Of a stretch of 32,132 bases of DNA, positions 22,141 to 29,011 are shown piece by piece; the stretch's first letter is position 1; each line of letters starts with the position of its first letter. The notes under the pieces are model-generated. The model ran no database searches. It saw only the letters and a program-made list of their open reading frames with translations, and was not told where the DNA came from. Source of the DNA: Nanobdellota archaeon. GTDB lineage: Archaea; Nanobdellota; Nanobdellia; Woesearchaeales; GW2011-AR9. Location: the NCBI GenBank assembly GCA_030697505.1, contig JAUYPX010000005.1:1-32132 (forward strand), read 5' to 3'. A program made the translations under genes and the position numbers.

Positions 22141-23208
22141 CTAAACTAACTCAATGCCAAGTTCTCTGCTTAAGCTCTTAGCCCGCTGTTGTGAGTGCTT
22201 GTTGTCAAGCTTTCCCAAGATCCATGGTGAGTTTACACCAGTGATAATAGTCATCACGGTCAGTTTTCCTTTCATTTCGTCCGTAACTCTGGCTCCCCAG
22301 ATAACGTTCGCATCATCGTCTAATGATTCTGTCACCAGTTCACCGATTCGGCTTACTTCATCAAGAGTCATGTCTGGCCCGCCAGTGACGTGGATCAAAG
22401 CACCTGTAGCTCCTTCGTAGTTGATATCAAGTAGAGGGTTGCTTAAAGCTCCCTTGACTGCTTCTTCTACGCGGCTGTTAGTGTCTGAGCTTCCTACGCC
22501 GATAGCAGCTACGCCGCCGTTAGACATAATCGCTTTTACGTCTGCGTAATCCAGGTTAACCAATGAAGGCACTGCGATGGTCTCAACAATACCTTTGATC
22601 ATGGTCGCGACTAACTCGTTGGCAACGGCAAAAGCTTGTTGGATCGGCAAGTTACCAGCAATCTGTACTAGCCTGTTGTTATCGATGACGATAACCGTAT
22701 CAGATACTTGTCGCAATTGCTGCAATCCGAATTCTGCCTTGTCGCATCGTGCTCTTTCTATGTTGAAAGGCATGGTGACCGTTCCGATAACGATTGAACC
22801 GGTATCCTTCGCGACTTGGGCTACGACTGGAGCTGCTCCTGTTCCTGTTCCTCCACCCATACCTGCGCATACGAAGACCATATCAGCGCTTTTCAATGCT
22901 TCCTTCAAAGCCATCAATGATTCCTGAGCCGCTTCTGCTCCCTTGTTAGGGAATCCGCCGCAACCAAGCCCTCGGGTGCAGTCTCTACCAATAAGAAATT
23001 TCTTGTCAGCTCCGGTGATCTGAAGATGCTGATGATCGGTGTTGGTAGCAATAATCTCTGCTCCTTTTATTCCTTTTTTATATAACCAGCCAACCATATT
23101 GTTGCCGGCTCCGCCAACACCAATAACTTTGATGTTCGCTTGACTCATATGTGCAAAGTCATCTTCCGCAGGGGCGCTTTGCAAAGCCCTCTCAACTAAA
23201 AAATCCAT
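22141..23208 (-). CDS. ftsZ: Cell division GTPase FtsZ
   Basis: The tubulin-like GTPase that builds the division ring. Reading from the ATG at 23208 gives 355 residues, preceded by GAGGTGGTAAGA, a strong ribosome site; an earlier start in the longer frame (23271) is unlikely. Nucleotide-binding motifs are visible: [11 protein letters not shown] near residue 29-39 (loop T1), [20 protein letters not shown] (T4 tubulin signature) and VIVIDNNRL. The T7 loop [11 protein letters not shown] (about 222-232) carries the catalytic Asp. The length and a short C-terminus match archaeal FtsZ1/2-type; which paralogue is not resolved. It is monocistronic, with unusual UTR elements. Confidence 0.96.
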   Translation of the reverse strand: MDFLVERALQSAPAEDDFAHMSQANIKVIGVGGAGNNMVGWLYKKGIKGAEIIATNTDHQHLQITGADKKFLIGRDCTRGLGCGGFPNKGAEAAQESLMALKEALKSADMVFVCAGMGGGTGTGAAPVVAQVAKDTGSIVIGTVTMPFNIERARCDKAEFGLQQLRQVSDTVIVIDNNRLVQIAGNLPIQQAFAVANELVATMIKGIVETIAVPSLVNLDYADVKAIMSNGGVAAIGVGSSDTNSRVEEAVKGALSNPLLDINYEGATGALIHVTGGPDMTLDEVSRIGELVTESLDDDANVIWGARVTDEMKGKLTVMTIITGVNSPWILGKLDNKHSQQRAKSLSRELGIELV

Positions 23209-23231
23209 TCTTACCACCTCAATATTTTTGT

Positions 23232-23268
23232 GTGTCCACCCTTTTTTAATAGTTCTCAGTTTGAGAAC
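23232..23268. promoter_or_regulatory. ftsZ 5' UTR: repeat copy and 7-bp inverted repeat at the expected start site
   Basis: On the minus strand the leader reads, in order: TATA-like TATATAATAA near 23286-23298; the inverted repeat GTTCTCA/TGAGAAC (23252-23268, 3-nt loop) at the position where transcription should begin; AAAAAAGGGTGGACAC (23232-23247), complementary to the copy after the stop codon; then GAGGTGGTAAG before the ATG at 23208. The inverted repeat may be an operator or an RNA hairpin. Confidence 0.55.
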
Positions 23269-23616
23269 CATATTCTCCAGTACATAAATTATTATATACT
23301 AGTTGTGCTTATCTATCTTCAAGTTTGTCGTGCATAATTTGACCAATTGTGAACGAGAAAAAGAAACTAATTAAGTTTAGAAATTAGGTACGAACTACAA
23401 GACATGTGCCGACCAAGCACAGACCAAATGACCAACAAGGGCGACCAACCCTTTTAATTTCATGTAAAGTAGTACTTATATATAAATATTATTTTTCTTT
23501 AAAATATATATTGCAGAAGATAAATCGCTTTTTGAGCTTATTTTTGACAAAAATACACTAGATTAGATAGATTCTACAAACTAAACCTTTATTAAAAAAA
23601 GAGAATAATTTTCTTC
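23269..23616. other. Gene-free region between ftsZ and the exonuclease gene
   Basis: About 350 bp without a coding frame of note. It holds the ftsZ TATA-like region (23284-23300), five GACCAA copies (one at 23341 and four between 23411 and 23448) forming two hairpins, palindromic AT-rich TATATATAAATA near 23476-23488, and near 23588-23598 a TTTATTAAAAA that suits a promoter for the leaderless exonuclease gene. Confidence 0.6.
23406..23454. ncRNA. Two hairpins with identical CGACCAA loops
   Basis: TGTGC-CGACCAA-GCACA (23405-23421) and AAGGG-CGACCAA-CCCTT (23438-23453) have different 5-bp stems but the same 7-nt loop, with two more GACCAA copies between them. Differing stems around a constant loop are what a structured RNA or protein-binding site would show. 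On the minus strand a TATA element (TTTATATATAAG, about 23476-23487) would start transcription right before the second hairpin. On the plus strand CCCTTTTAATTT after that hairpin looks like a terminator. The strand is unresolved. Confidence 0.45.
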
Positions 23617-24213
23617 ATGATTGTTGTCGATGTTGAAACTACCGGTTTAGACCCAAAAAAGTGCTCTATCGTGAGTATCGGCGCCGTTGAGCTCTATAGA
23701 CCAGAGAATCAATTTTATACTGCCTGTAGAATATTTGATGGAGCTGAAGTAAGTGATATCGCATTGAAAATTAACGGTTTTTCCCGGGAAGAACTTACTG
23801 ATCCCCTCAAACCTACACTTGATTCAGCAGTAAAATCTTTCTTAGAATGGGCTAACAAATGCACTTACAAAACCATTGCCGGAGAAAATCCTAACTTTGA
23901 TCTTGATTTTTTAAAAGAAACAGCAAAAGCGTACGAAATAGAATGGACTTTAGGAAGAAGAGTGGTTGACCTACATAGCGTAAGTTATTCTGCTTATCTT
24001 AAGAATGGATTTATACCTCCGCTAAAAGACGGAATTTCTGAACTCAAAGCAGACGCAACGTATGCTTTTGTAGGAATTCCGGAGGAGCCGACGCCACATC
24101 ATGCGCTTAACGGAGCAAAGTGGGAAGCGGAAGCATTTTCACGGTTATTGTACGGTAAATCCTTATTAGAAGAATTTAAAGAACATACCGTACCAGGATA
24201 TTTGAAGAAATAA
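23617..24213 (+). CDS. DEDD-family 3'-5' exonuclease (DnaQ/RNase T-like)
   Basis: A 198-residue nuclease. Exo I is VVDVETTGLDP (D4 and E6 would bind the first metal), Exo II is NFDLDFL (about 106-112, with the second Asp), and Exo III is HHALNGAKWEAE (about 159-170). The normal Exo III pattern is H-x4-D; here the Asp position holds Gly, although Asn and Glu lie next to it. The rest (VSIGAVELYRP early, GENPNFDLDFL) fits RNase T/DnaQ-like exonucleases acting on single-stranded ends. The gene appears leaderless, about 24 nt after a TATA-like element, and is convergent with the nitroreductase gene. Activity is probable but needs the altered motif to be explained. Confidence 0.88.
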   Translation: MIVVDVETTGLDPKKCSIVSIGAVELYRPENQFYTACRIFDGAEVSDIALKINGFSREELTDPLKPTLDSAVKSFLEWANKCTYKTIAGENPNFDLDFLKETAKAYEIEWTLGRRVVDLHSVSYSAYLKNGFIPPLKDGISELKADATYAFVGIPEEPTPHHALNGAKWEAEAFSRLLYGKSLLEEFKEHTVPGYLKK

Positions 24214-24216
24214 AAT

Positions 24217-24888
24217 TTATTTTTTAACTATTTCCTTAGTCTTTTGCACCACTAACTCTTTCGCTTTCTTGACCGCTTCTTCCGCAGACTGTGCTTTCCG
24301 AGCTAGAATAGTGGCGATATCATTCAAATACTTCGCTGGATCAGCTATTTTGGCCCTCCATGCTCCAAAATACACTAAGGTCTCCAGAGGATATTTGGGC
24401 GGTTTGGGAGGAACATCTTTGGCATAGCCAAGAGCCACAATCGTATGCACTTCCACTTCTTCGGGGACGGCCAGCAAGCTTTTTACCCTTTCCTGATCAA
24501 AAGCTCCCACCCATCTCGTGCCCAAGCCCAGCGAGTGTGCTTCCAAGAGCATGTTCTGTACGGCAGCGGCACAATTTTGGATACTATAGAAGGTTTTTCC
24601 TTTTTCACCATAATATCGTTCAGCTTTTTCCGGCTCTGCGCAGACGACAATCAACGCAAAGGCAGCGGCAATTTCATATTGATCATAGGCAGCGGCAGCG
24701 ACTTCCTGTTTCAATTCTGGTTTCAGGATAACTATAAATTTCCAATTCTGGATATTGCCGCAGCTGGGAGCATGTCTTCCTGCATCTAAGACTCGGGAGA
24801 TATTTTCCCAGGAAACAAATTTAGGAAGAAAATGAGCCACATTCCGCCGAGATCTGATTAATTCCAGTATGTCTCCCATGCTTCTCAT
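24217..24888 (-). CDS. Nitroreductase-family flavoprotein
   Basis: A 223-residue FMN-dependent NAD(P)H oxidoreductase. It opens with DILELIRSRRNVAHFLPKF (the RRS/VR-type FMN-binding start), then HAPSCGNIQNWKFIVI (about 40-55), a middle AAAVQNMLLEAHSLGLGTRW (about 108-127) and IVALGYAKDVPPKPPKYPLE (about 150-169). These match the nitroreductase fold. The last 30 residues form an Ala/Lys-rich helix that is not usual for the family and may bind nucleic acid or a partner. A second start (24879, MGDILEL) is as good. The substrate is unknown. Confidence 0.9.
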   Translation of the reverse strand: MRSMGDILELIRSRRNVAHFLPKFVSWENISRVLDAGRHAPSCGNIQNWKFIVILKPELKQEVAAAAYDQYEIAAAFALIVVCAEPEKAERYYGEKGKTFYSIQNCAAAVQNMLLEAHSLGLGTRWVGAFDQERVKSLLAVPEEVEVHTIVALGYAKDVPPKPPKYPLETLVYFGAWRAKIADPAKYLNDIATILARKAQSAEEAVKKAKELVVQKTKEIVKK

Positions 24889-24947
24889 TAAATTTTTGAA
24901 ATATATATACTTAACTATTTAGAAATATAGATGAAATAAAAAGAAAA

Positions 24948-25766
24948 CTAATTTCCGCTTAAATCGACTTCTTTATGTACGGAAGCCATAGTTTCTCCAT
25001 TAACATCAAGAAGGAATAAAGAGATCCGCACTTTGGTCAGATCACTGTCCGGAATAGTCACAGGGCTATACGCAAACCCGCCGCTCACTGCAGCTTCATC
25101 ACCGACGGTTTTTTCTGATTTGAGTCTCTGAGAAGCAATACCCACATCAAAATGTTTCTCTCCATCTTCATATCCTTCGACAATCATGGAAAAGTGATGC
25201 GGCCTGATGGTCCCCGCTTCGTTGTTAGTGATAGTGTATTTTACGCCTTTTATTTTTCCCCAGGTCCCTTTCCACTCTTTATAGACACCGTCAAGCGATA
25301 AGGTTACTTGCGAATAGCCCTCATCAATAAATTTTTCAGGTTTGTCATCGGTTTCTTCTGCTGGTAAAGTAACTTCACCTTCTGCAAGCTGGGTCTCTTC
25401 AGTCTTATTTTGTTCTGCTGGAACCTCTTCAGCTGCTTCCGTACTTGCTTCCTGTCCTTCTGCTTCTGTAGCATCGCCGGTTGCTAAACCAGAAGGGCCG
25501 GTATCGCCGCTAAAAAAGGTTGAAAAGCCGGGGAAGGAAAATGAATCGTCTCCGGCAGTAAGGCGGCCAGCAAAGAAAACACCAAGCAATAAGACCAGCA
25601 TTAAAACTCCTTTCACCAATTTCCATGGTTTTAGGGTGATAGTTATCTGCCTTTCTGGAGATTTATTTTGAGGTTTATCTTTCTCTAACTGTGGCTGCCG
25701 TGGTTTCGGCAAATCTTTGAAGGGGTTAGTTTTTCCGCGCGGCGGTGATTGTTCTTGTGGTTCCAT
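24948..25766 (-). CDS. Hypothetical single-pass membrane protein with external domain, 272 aa
   Basis: Not recognised. From the ATG at 25766 (preceded by ATGAGGTAAAAAAA, a GAGGT ribosome site) the protein has a Pro/Lys-rich cytosolic tail (1-45), a membrane helix at about 49-68 (WKLVKGVLMLVLLLGVFFAG), a Glu/Thr/Ala-rich linker (about 95-140), and a C-terminal strand-rich domain (about 148-272) of the kind found in extracytoplasmic proteins. An upstream start at 25787 in the same frame overlaps the previous gene by 11 nt and has no ribosome site. The gene follows the 66-aa membrane protein by 10 nt, so they form an operon, perhaps a membrane complex. Confidence 0.65.
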   Translation of the reverse strand: MEPQEQSPPRGKTNPFKDLPKPRQPQLEKDKPQNKSPERQITITLKPWKLVKGVLMLVLLLGVFFAGRLTAGDDSFSFPGFSTFFSGDTGPSGLATGDATEAEGQEASTEAAEEVPAEQNKTEETQLAEGEVTLPAEETDDKPEKFIDEGYSQVTLSLDGVYKEWKGTWGKIKGVKYTITNNEAGTIRPHHFSMIVEGYEDGEKHFDVGIASQRLKSEKTVGDEAAVSGGFAYSPVTIPDSDLTKVRISLFLLDVNGETMASVHKEVDLSGN

Positions 25767-25776
25767 TTTTTTTACC

Positions 25777-25977
25777 TCATAACACAAATAAAACTATCGA
25801 TGTCACTATGAATATCAACCCTGCCCCGATAAGGCCGAAAGAGATCTGTTCTTGAAGTGATAGTGATTTAAAATTCTTGAGCTTCATCCCCAGAAATGAG
25901 AAGAATGCATAGATCCTGCGATTGAAGAGAGCTGCCTGTTGTTGAAAATCATGGAAAACTTGATTGAATGCGGCCAT
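25777..25977 (-). CDS. Hypothetical small membrane protein, 66 aa
   Basis: The 66 residues start with an amphipathic aromatic-rich helix (FNQVFHDFQQQAALFNRRIY, about 4-23) and end with a C-terminal membrane helix (ISFGLIGAGLIFIVTSIVLF, about 45-64). Such a tail-anchored layout suits a small membrane subunit. TTTTTAAATCC near 26004-26014 is a likely TATA box, about 30 nt before the ATG. It is the first gene of a two-gene unit with the 272-aa membrane protein. No known family was recognised. Confidence 0.55.
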   Translation of the reverse strand: MAAFNQVFHDFQQQAALFNRRIYAFFSFLGMKLKNFKSLSLQEQISFGLIGAGLIFIVTSIVLFVL

Positions 25978-26068
25978 CTTTATGGTACGGAAAACAAAAG
26001 GGATTTAAAAATGTTTTTATTTGTTAGTCTTTACATGTAGATAAAAATTGAAAAAATGAAGAAAATAT

Positions 26069-26464
26069 TTACTGTCCTTCTGCAGCTTCTCCAGCCAACG
26101 GCTGAGAGCCTTCTTTCAGGACTTTCATATTGACTTGATGGATGATCTTGGAAATGCGCTCTCCACAGACAGTTTTTTTGTTCAGCAAACCTGGCTGCTT
26201 CTTCTTATTGCGGTCTAGGCCTGAGAAACCAACACTTTTTCCCGCAGTCACTTTCTTACGGGCAGCTTGGATACCTTTTCGCATGGGAAATCCGCATTTG
26301 TCAGAACCGCCGGTGATCATGAATTCATATCCTGGAAAGCCTACTTCATCGCCAGAAACCGTATCGCCGATGCATTTGTTATGCAGCGCTTCTGCTGCTG
26401 CATCTTTTACTTCCTTTTGGTAAGACTTTCCGTCTTTTGTTCCTAATACCAGTTTAAGTTCCAT
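26069..26464 (-). CDS. rps6e: 30S ribosomal protein S6e
   Basis: A 131-residue small-subunit protein. Family marks are the start MELKLVLGTKDGKSYQKEV (about 1-19), CIGDTVSGDEVGFPGYEFMI (about 31-50), TGGSDKCGFPMRKGIQAARK (about 51-70), and GERISKIIHQVNMKVLKEG near the C-terminus. The ATG at 26464 is chosen over a TTG one codon earlier because the latter lies inside the hairpin arm. The AAAGGT ribosome site sits in the loop of a perfect hairpin and the start codon overlaps the stop of a 20-codon leader ORF (26464-26526), so translation may be coupled. Confidence 0.93.
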   Translation of the reverse strand: MELKLVLGTKDGKSYQKEVKDAAAEALHNKCIGDTVSGDEVGFPGYEFMITGGSDKCGFPMRKGIQAARKKVTAGKSVGFSGLDRNKKKQPGLLNKKTVCGERISKIIHQVNMKVLKEGSQPLAGEAAEGQ

Positions 26465-26490
26465 CAAAAATCACCTTTTATGATTTTTGA
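26464..26490 (-). promoter_or_regulatory. Hairpin holding the rps6e ribosome-binding site
   Basis: GATTTTTGA (26464-26472 on the minus strand) pairs perfectly with TCAAAAATC (26482-26490), and the 9-nt loop includes AAAGGT, the only candidate ribosome site of rps6e. The stem ends on the A of the start codon. Melting by a ribosome translating the leader ORF, or by a bound protein, would change access to the site. Confidence 0.6.
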
Positions 26491-26526
26491 GGGTTCCAAA
26501 AAATACCCTGTGTTTTTTGTTACCAT
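26464..26526 (-). CDS. Leader ORF upstream of rps6e, 20 aa
   Basis: A short frame, MVTKNTGYFLEPSKIIKGDF, begins at 26526 with GGAGG six nt upstream (26533-26537), the best Shine-Dalgarno spacing in the leader. Its TGA (26466-26464) overlaps the rps6e ATG as TGATG. The peptide has no recognised function. Its existence as a translated product is inferred from the ribosome site and the coupled stop-start. A nested stem-loop sits just upstream (26539-26578). Confidence 0.55.
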   Translation of the reverse strand: MVTKNTGYFLEPSKIIKGDF

Positions 26527-26538
26527 GTTTATCCTCCC

Positions 26539-26578
26539 GAGGCTAAAGACTCTGATGAGTCACGCTTATTGCTGCCTC
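26539..26578. promoter_or_regulatory. Nested stem-loop in the rps6e leader
   Basis: GAGGC (26539-26543) pairs with GCCTC (26574-26578) and inside it GACTC (26548-26552) pairs with GAGTC (26557-26561) with a 4-nt loop. A TATA-like TTTTTAAAC lies near 26608-26617 on the minus strand, so the leader is about 120 nt. The stem ends just before the GGAGG of the leader ORF and could mask it. Confidence 0.5.
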
Positions 26579-26631
26579 AGCTATGATTGGTCTTATTTTT
26601 GAGCTTATGTTTAAAAATGTTTGGCTATAAA

Positions 26632-26820
26632 CTAGAAATCACTCTTTTCCAGGCCATGCAATTCTTGTTGCAAAGTGGTAAATTCTACCTTGAGCTTTTC
26701 TAACTGCTGTTTTTTGAATTCGTTGATCTGGTTCCGGCCGGCATCCCATTCCAGAGGCCGAATCCGGCGCTCCAGCTGAAAGAGCTGTTCCCGTAATTGG
26801 ATTACTTTTTCTTCCGACAT
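26632..26820 (-). CDS. Hypothetical small coiled-coil protein, 62 aa
   Basis: The 62 residues form one long heptad-containing helix pair: KVIQLREQLFQLERRIRPLE then NQINEFKKQQLEKLKVEFTT and LQQELHGLEKSDF. No membrane segment. TTTATATAGG is 26 nt before the ATG (near 26842-26850) with no ribosome site, so leaderless. Downstream lie the rps6e promoter and leader. Probably a small structural or adaptor protein; no family recognised. Confidence 0.55.
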   Translation of the reverse strand: MSEEKVIQLREQLFQLERRIRPLEWDAGRNQINEFKKQQLEKLKVEFTTLQQELHGLEKSDF

Positions 26821-26890
26821 AGCTTGCTGAAGGAATAAAGCCTATATAAAGATTTAGGAGCTAAAAATCATCTTTATGGACCATGTCAAA

Positions 26891-26941
26891 GAAAACCGCT
26901 CGGTTTTCCGACCCTGCTTTTTTCCATTTAGGAAAAAGCAG
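26891..26941. repeat. Two hairpins of the GAAA...TTTC type
   Basis: GAAAACCG-CT-CGGTTTTC (26891-26908) is a perfect 8-bp stem with a 2-nt loop. It is followed by CTGCTTTTTTCC (26914-26925) and GGAAAAAGCAG (26931-26941), an 11-bp stem with one bulged T. They lie in the divergent promoter region between the 26632-26820 gene and the OB-fold gene. The first resembles the hairpins at 5913-6011 and in the tRNA-Leu gene. Confidence 0.65.
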
Positions 26942-26985
26942 ATTTTAAGAGAAATGTTTTTAATGTGCATACTTACAAACCGAGT

Positions 26986-27327
26986 ATGGAGGAAAAGACG
27001 GTCAAACTGGTTTCTATCATGGTAATTATAATTGGGTTAACCTTCCTCTTCTTTTACTCTCAGAAGCTGGAGCTGCCGGTAACCGAGGAATTAGGGAACT
27101 CAGCATCAGAAACAGTGATGATGAAAGGTACGGTCAGTAATCTTCGGGTTACCGATAAAGCGGTGTTCTTCGAACTGGAAGGAGAAAAAGTGGTAAAGAC
27201 CGAGATAATTTTGTTTCCAGATAATAGCATCTATCTCCGCGACGGCGACCAGGTAGAGATAACCGGACAGGTGGAAGAGTATAAAGGCAAGAAAGAAGTG
27301 GTGGCTGATAAGATGGTGTTGAAGTGA
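26986..27327 (+). CDS. Membrane-anchored OB-fold protein
   Basis: Reading from the ATG at 26986 gives 113 residues; a GTG at 26965 in the same frame is an alternative that adds seven residues. Residues 5-24 are a membrane helix (VKLVSIMVIIIGLTFLFFYS). The C-terminal part (about 45-113) shows an OB-fold pattern as in tRNA_anti-type nucleic-acid-binding domains: VMMKGTVSNLRVTDKAVFFE, DNSIYLRDGDQVEITGQVEE, YKGKKEVVADKMV. The ATG lies 23-33 nt after an AT-rich element (about 26953-26963), so leaderless transcription suits the shorter start. Whether it binds nucleic acid or another ligand outside the cell is not decided. Confidence 0.7.
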   Translation: MEEKTVKLVSIMVIIIGLTFLFFYSQKLELPVTEELGNSASETVMMKGTVSNLRVTDKAVFFELEGEKVVKTEIILFPDNSIYLRDGDQVEITGQVEEYKGKKEVVADKMVLK

Positions 27328-27365
27328 ATTTTAATAAGATAAAAAAATAATAACTAAAAATAAAA

Positions 27366-27959
27366 TTAATGCTGCGTTTTCTTAAAGCGTTCCTGCACTA
27401 CCTCCCAATCAACAGCGCTGATGAAGGCTTTGATGTAGTCAGCTCTGTTCAGACCATAATCGAGCATGAAAGCGTGCTCAAAGACATCCATGATCAGCAA
27501 GGGAACAGTTCCCGCTAAATGTCCGACATCATGTTCGTTGATCCAGAGGTGCAGTAATTTCTTTCCCACCGGATCATAGGTCATCACCACCCAGCCGATG
27601 CCGCGCATAGCTCCTGTGGCAGTAAAAGCTTTTTCACAACCTTCTCCAGAGCCAAAGGTTTCTACCATTAATTTATGCAACGGAGATTTTTCAGACAGAG
27701 CAGTTTTCTTTTTAGCCATATTGCCGAAATACAGTTCATGCAATCTCATGCCATTAAATTCCCAGCCGAAACGGCGTTTTAATTCCGCATATTCAGGAAC
27801 AGCAGTTTTACCTTCTTTCTCCATCGCTGCTAAGGTATCCAGAAGCTTGTTGGTATTGGTTACATACCCCTGATACAACTTGAAATGGTTCTGCAAGAGT
27901 TGATCGCTGAATCCTTTTAATCCTACAAGATGTTCAAAATTTTGTGCTGTGTATGCCAT
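27366..27959 (-). CDS. Fe/Mn superoxide dismutase-like protein
   Basis: Reading from the ATG at 27959 (preceded by GGAGAACAAATAAC) gives 197 residues. It converts superoxide to peroxide and oxygen. Signs are the N-terminal helix with NHFKLYQGYVTNTNKLL (about 24-40, His25 metal ligand), MRLHELYFGN (about 74-83, second ligand), and DVFEHAFMLDYG (about 157-168), a version of the D-x-W-E-H-A-Y-x-x-D-Y signature with Phe for Trp. The other sequence is divergent, so metal choice is uncertain. It is the last gene of a four-gene cluster, one base after the stop of the preceding gene, next to peroxiredoxin and ferredoxin genes. Confidence 0.85.
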   Translation of the reverse strand: MAYTAQNFEHLVGLKGFSDQLLQNHFKLYQGYVTNTNKLLDTLAAMEKEGKTAVPEYAELKRRFGWEFNGMRLHELYFGNMAKKKTALSEKSPLHKLMVETFGSGEGCEKAFTATGAMRGIGWVVMTYDPVGKKLLHLWINEHDVGHLAGTVPLLIMDVFEHAFMLDYGLNRADYIKAFISAVDWEVVQERFKKTQH

Positions 27960-27960
27960 G

Positions 27961-28404
27961 TTATTTGTTCTCCTTTTCTTCTGAATTTTTATTATCGTAT
28001 GACTGCCAGCAACCGCCCGCGCCAATTCTCTTTTCATTATCGATTCTACGTAATTCTTCATGCGAAAAAGCAATTTCTTGAATTGCAGCAGAGATAAAAT
28101 CCTCTAGTTTTGAAGGTGATAACGGTTCATGGTGAACAGTTACAGCTTGCTCTGAGTCTCCAAATTTCATATTTTTGAAGTGCCCTGGTTGATTTAAATT
28201 TACTGGTACCACTCTATTACCAGAACCAGCAACCCGAGCTAATTCCTTTGGCAAACTTTCCAGCTTTTCCGCAAAACAATAATAACGGTCGCTTCCAGGA
28301 ATCATCGCCGCGTACATCGGCTCAGTTCCTTTCATGCGCCAACCATCTAACCAAAGCTCTGCAGTAGTTTCAAAGATATCAACTCTCACTGTTTCATAAG
28401 TCAT
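27961..28404 (-). CDS. Hypothetical protein, 147 aa, between peroxiredoxin and superoxide dismutase genes
   Basis: Not recognised. The start at 28404 has AGGAGG eight nt upstream. It shows strands (YETVRVDIFETTAELWLDGW at 3-22), a YYCFAE stretch, a VVPVNLNQPGH segment (about 65-75), and a helical C-terminus (about 97-125) with a His/Glu-rich part. It has two Cys (about 43 and 133), which might be redox active, but no CxxC. It lies 18 nt after the peroxiredoxin stop and 1 nt before the superoxide dismutase start, so it likely functions in the same oxidative-stress response. Confidence 0.55.
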   Translation of the reverse strand: MTYETVRVDIFETTAELWLDGWRMKGTEPMYAAMIPGSDRYYCFAEKLESLPKELARVAGSGNRVVPVNLNQPGHFKNMKFGDSEQAVTVHHEPLSPSKLEDFISAAIQEIAFSHEELRRIDNEKRIGAGGCWQSYDNKNSEEKENK

Positions 28405-28422
28405 TTTTCATTCCTCCTATTT

Positions 28423-28998
28423 CTAAATTTTTCCCACTAAATGCAATCCTGGTTTCAAGGTAGACTTTCCCGGTTCCCAGCTGGCTGGGCAGACTTCACC
28501 GCCATGTTCTCTGACAAACTGCGCCGCTTTAATTTTTCGGATCAATTCTTTAGTACTTCTGCCGATGCTGTTGTCATGCAATTCGAATGCTTTCAATACT
28601 CCGTCAGGGTCAATGATGAATGTCCCTCGCAAACTTAATCCTTCCTCTGCGATATACGTCCCATAGCTGCGGCAGATTTCTCCATTTGGATCGGCGACCA
28701 TGGGAAATTTTATTTTTCGAATAGTTGCCGAAGTATCCCACCAAGCTTTATGAGTAAAAACGGTATCAGTACTGACGCTTAATACTTCAACATTCAGTTT
28801 TTTCAATTCTTCGTAATGGTCAGCCAATTCTCCTAATTCTGTAGGACAGATAAAAGTAAAATCGGCCGGATAAAAAAATAACACTACCCATTTTCCGTGG
28901 TAATTACCTAATTTTACGGTTTTGATTTCATCGTTATGAAATGCCTTTGCTTCAAACTTCGGCGCAGGTGCATTGATTTCTAATTTGTTTGATTCCAT
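28423..28998 (-). CDS. Peroxiredoxin (AhpC/Prx1 type)
   Basis: A 191-residue two-Cys peroxiredoxin that reduces hydrogen peroxide and organic peroxides. The start at 28998 was chosen because GGAGG is seven nt upstream and the longer frame (29025) begins inside the ferredoxin gene. Peroxidatic Cys51 is in FYPADFTFICPTEL with the usual Pro and Thr, and the resolving Cys170 is in GGEVCPASWEPG, the typical C-terminal VCPA motif. It lies 13 nt after the ferredoxin stop and 18 nt before the next gene. The reductant is not visible; no AhpF or thioredoxin gene is nearby, so the upstream ferredoxin is a possible electron donor (inference). Confidence 0.95.
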   Translation of the reverse strand: MESNKLEINAPAPKFEAKAFHNDEIKTVKLGNYHGKWVVLFFYPADFTFICPTELGELADHYEELKKLNVEVLSVSTDTVFTHKAWWDTSATIRKIKFPMVADPNGEICRSYGTYIAEEGLSLRGTFIIDPDGVLKAFELHDNSIGRSTKELIRKIKAAQFVREHGGEVCPASWEPGKSTLKPGLHLVGKI

Positions 28999-29011
28999 GT
29001 TGATGCCTCCA

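Noticed and set aside
23209..23271. Longer N-terminus of FtsZ starting at 23271
   Set aside because: The first 21 codons lie in the leader, contain the repeat and the ribosome site, and the ATG at 23208 has GAGGTGG at good spacing.
26539..26578. Box C-like TGATGA in the rps6e leader as a C/D guide RNA or k-turn
   Set aside because: No matching box D, C' or D' could be placed at the right spacing, and the TGATGA lies across the loop of a simple stem.
27960..28073. Longer superoxide dismutase frame starting at 28073
   Set aside because: It overlaps the upstream gene by over 100 nt and lacks a ribosome site, whereas 27959 has GGAG and matches the family start.
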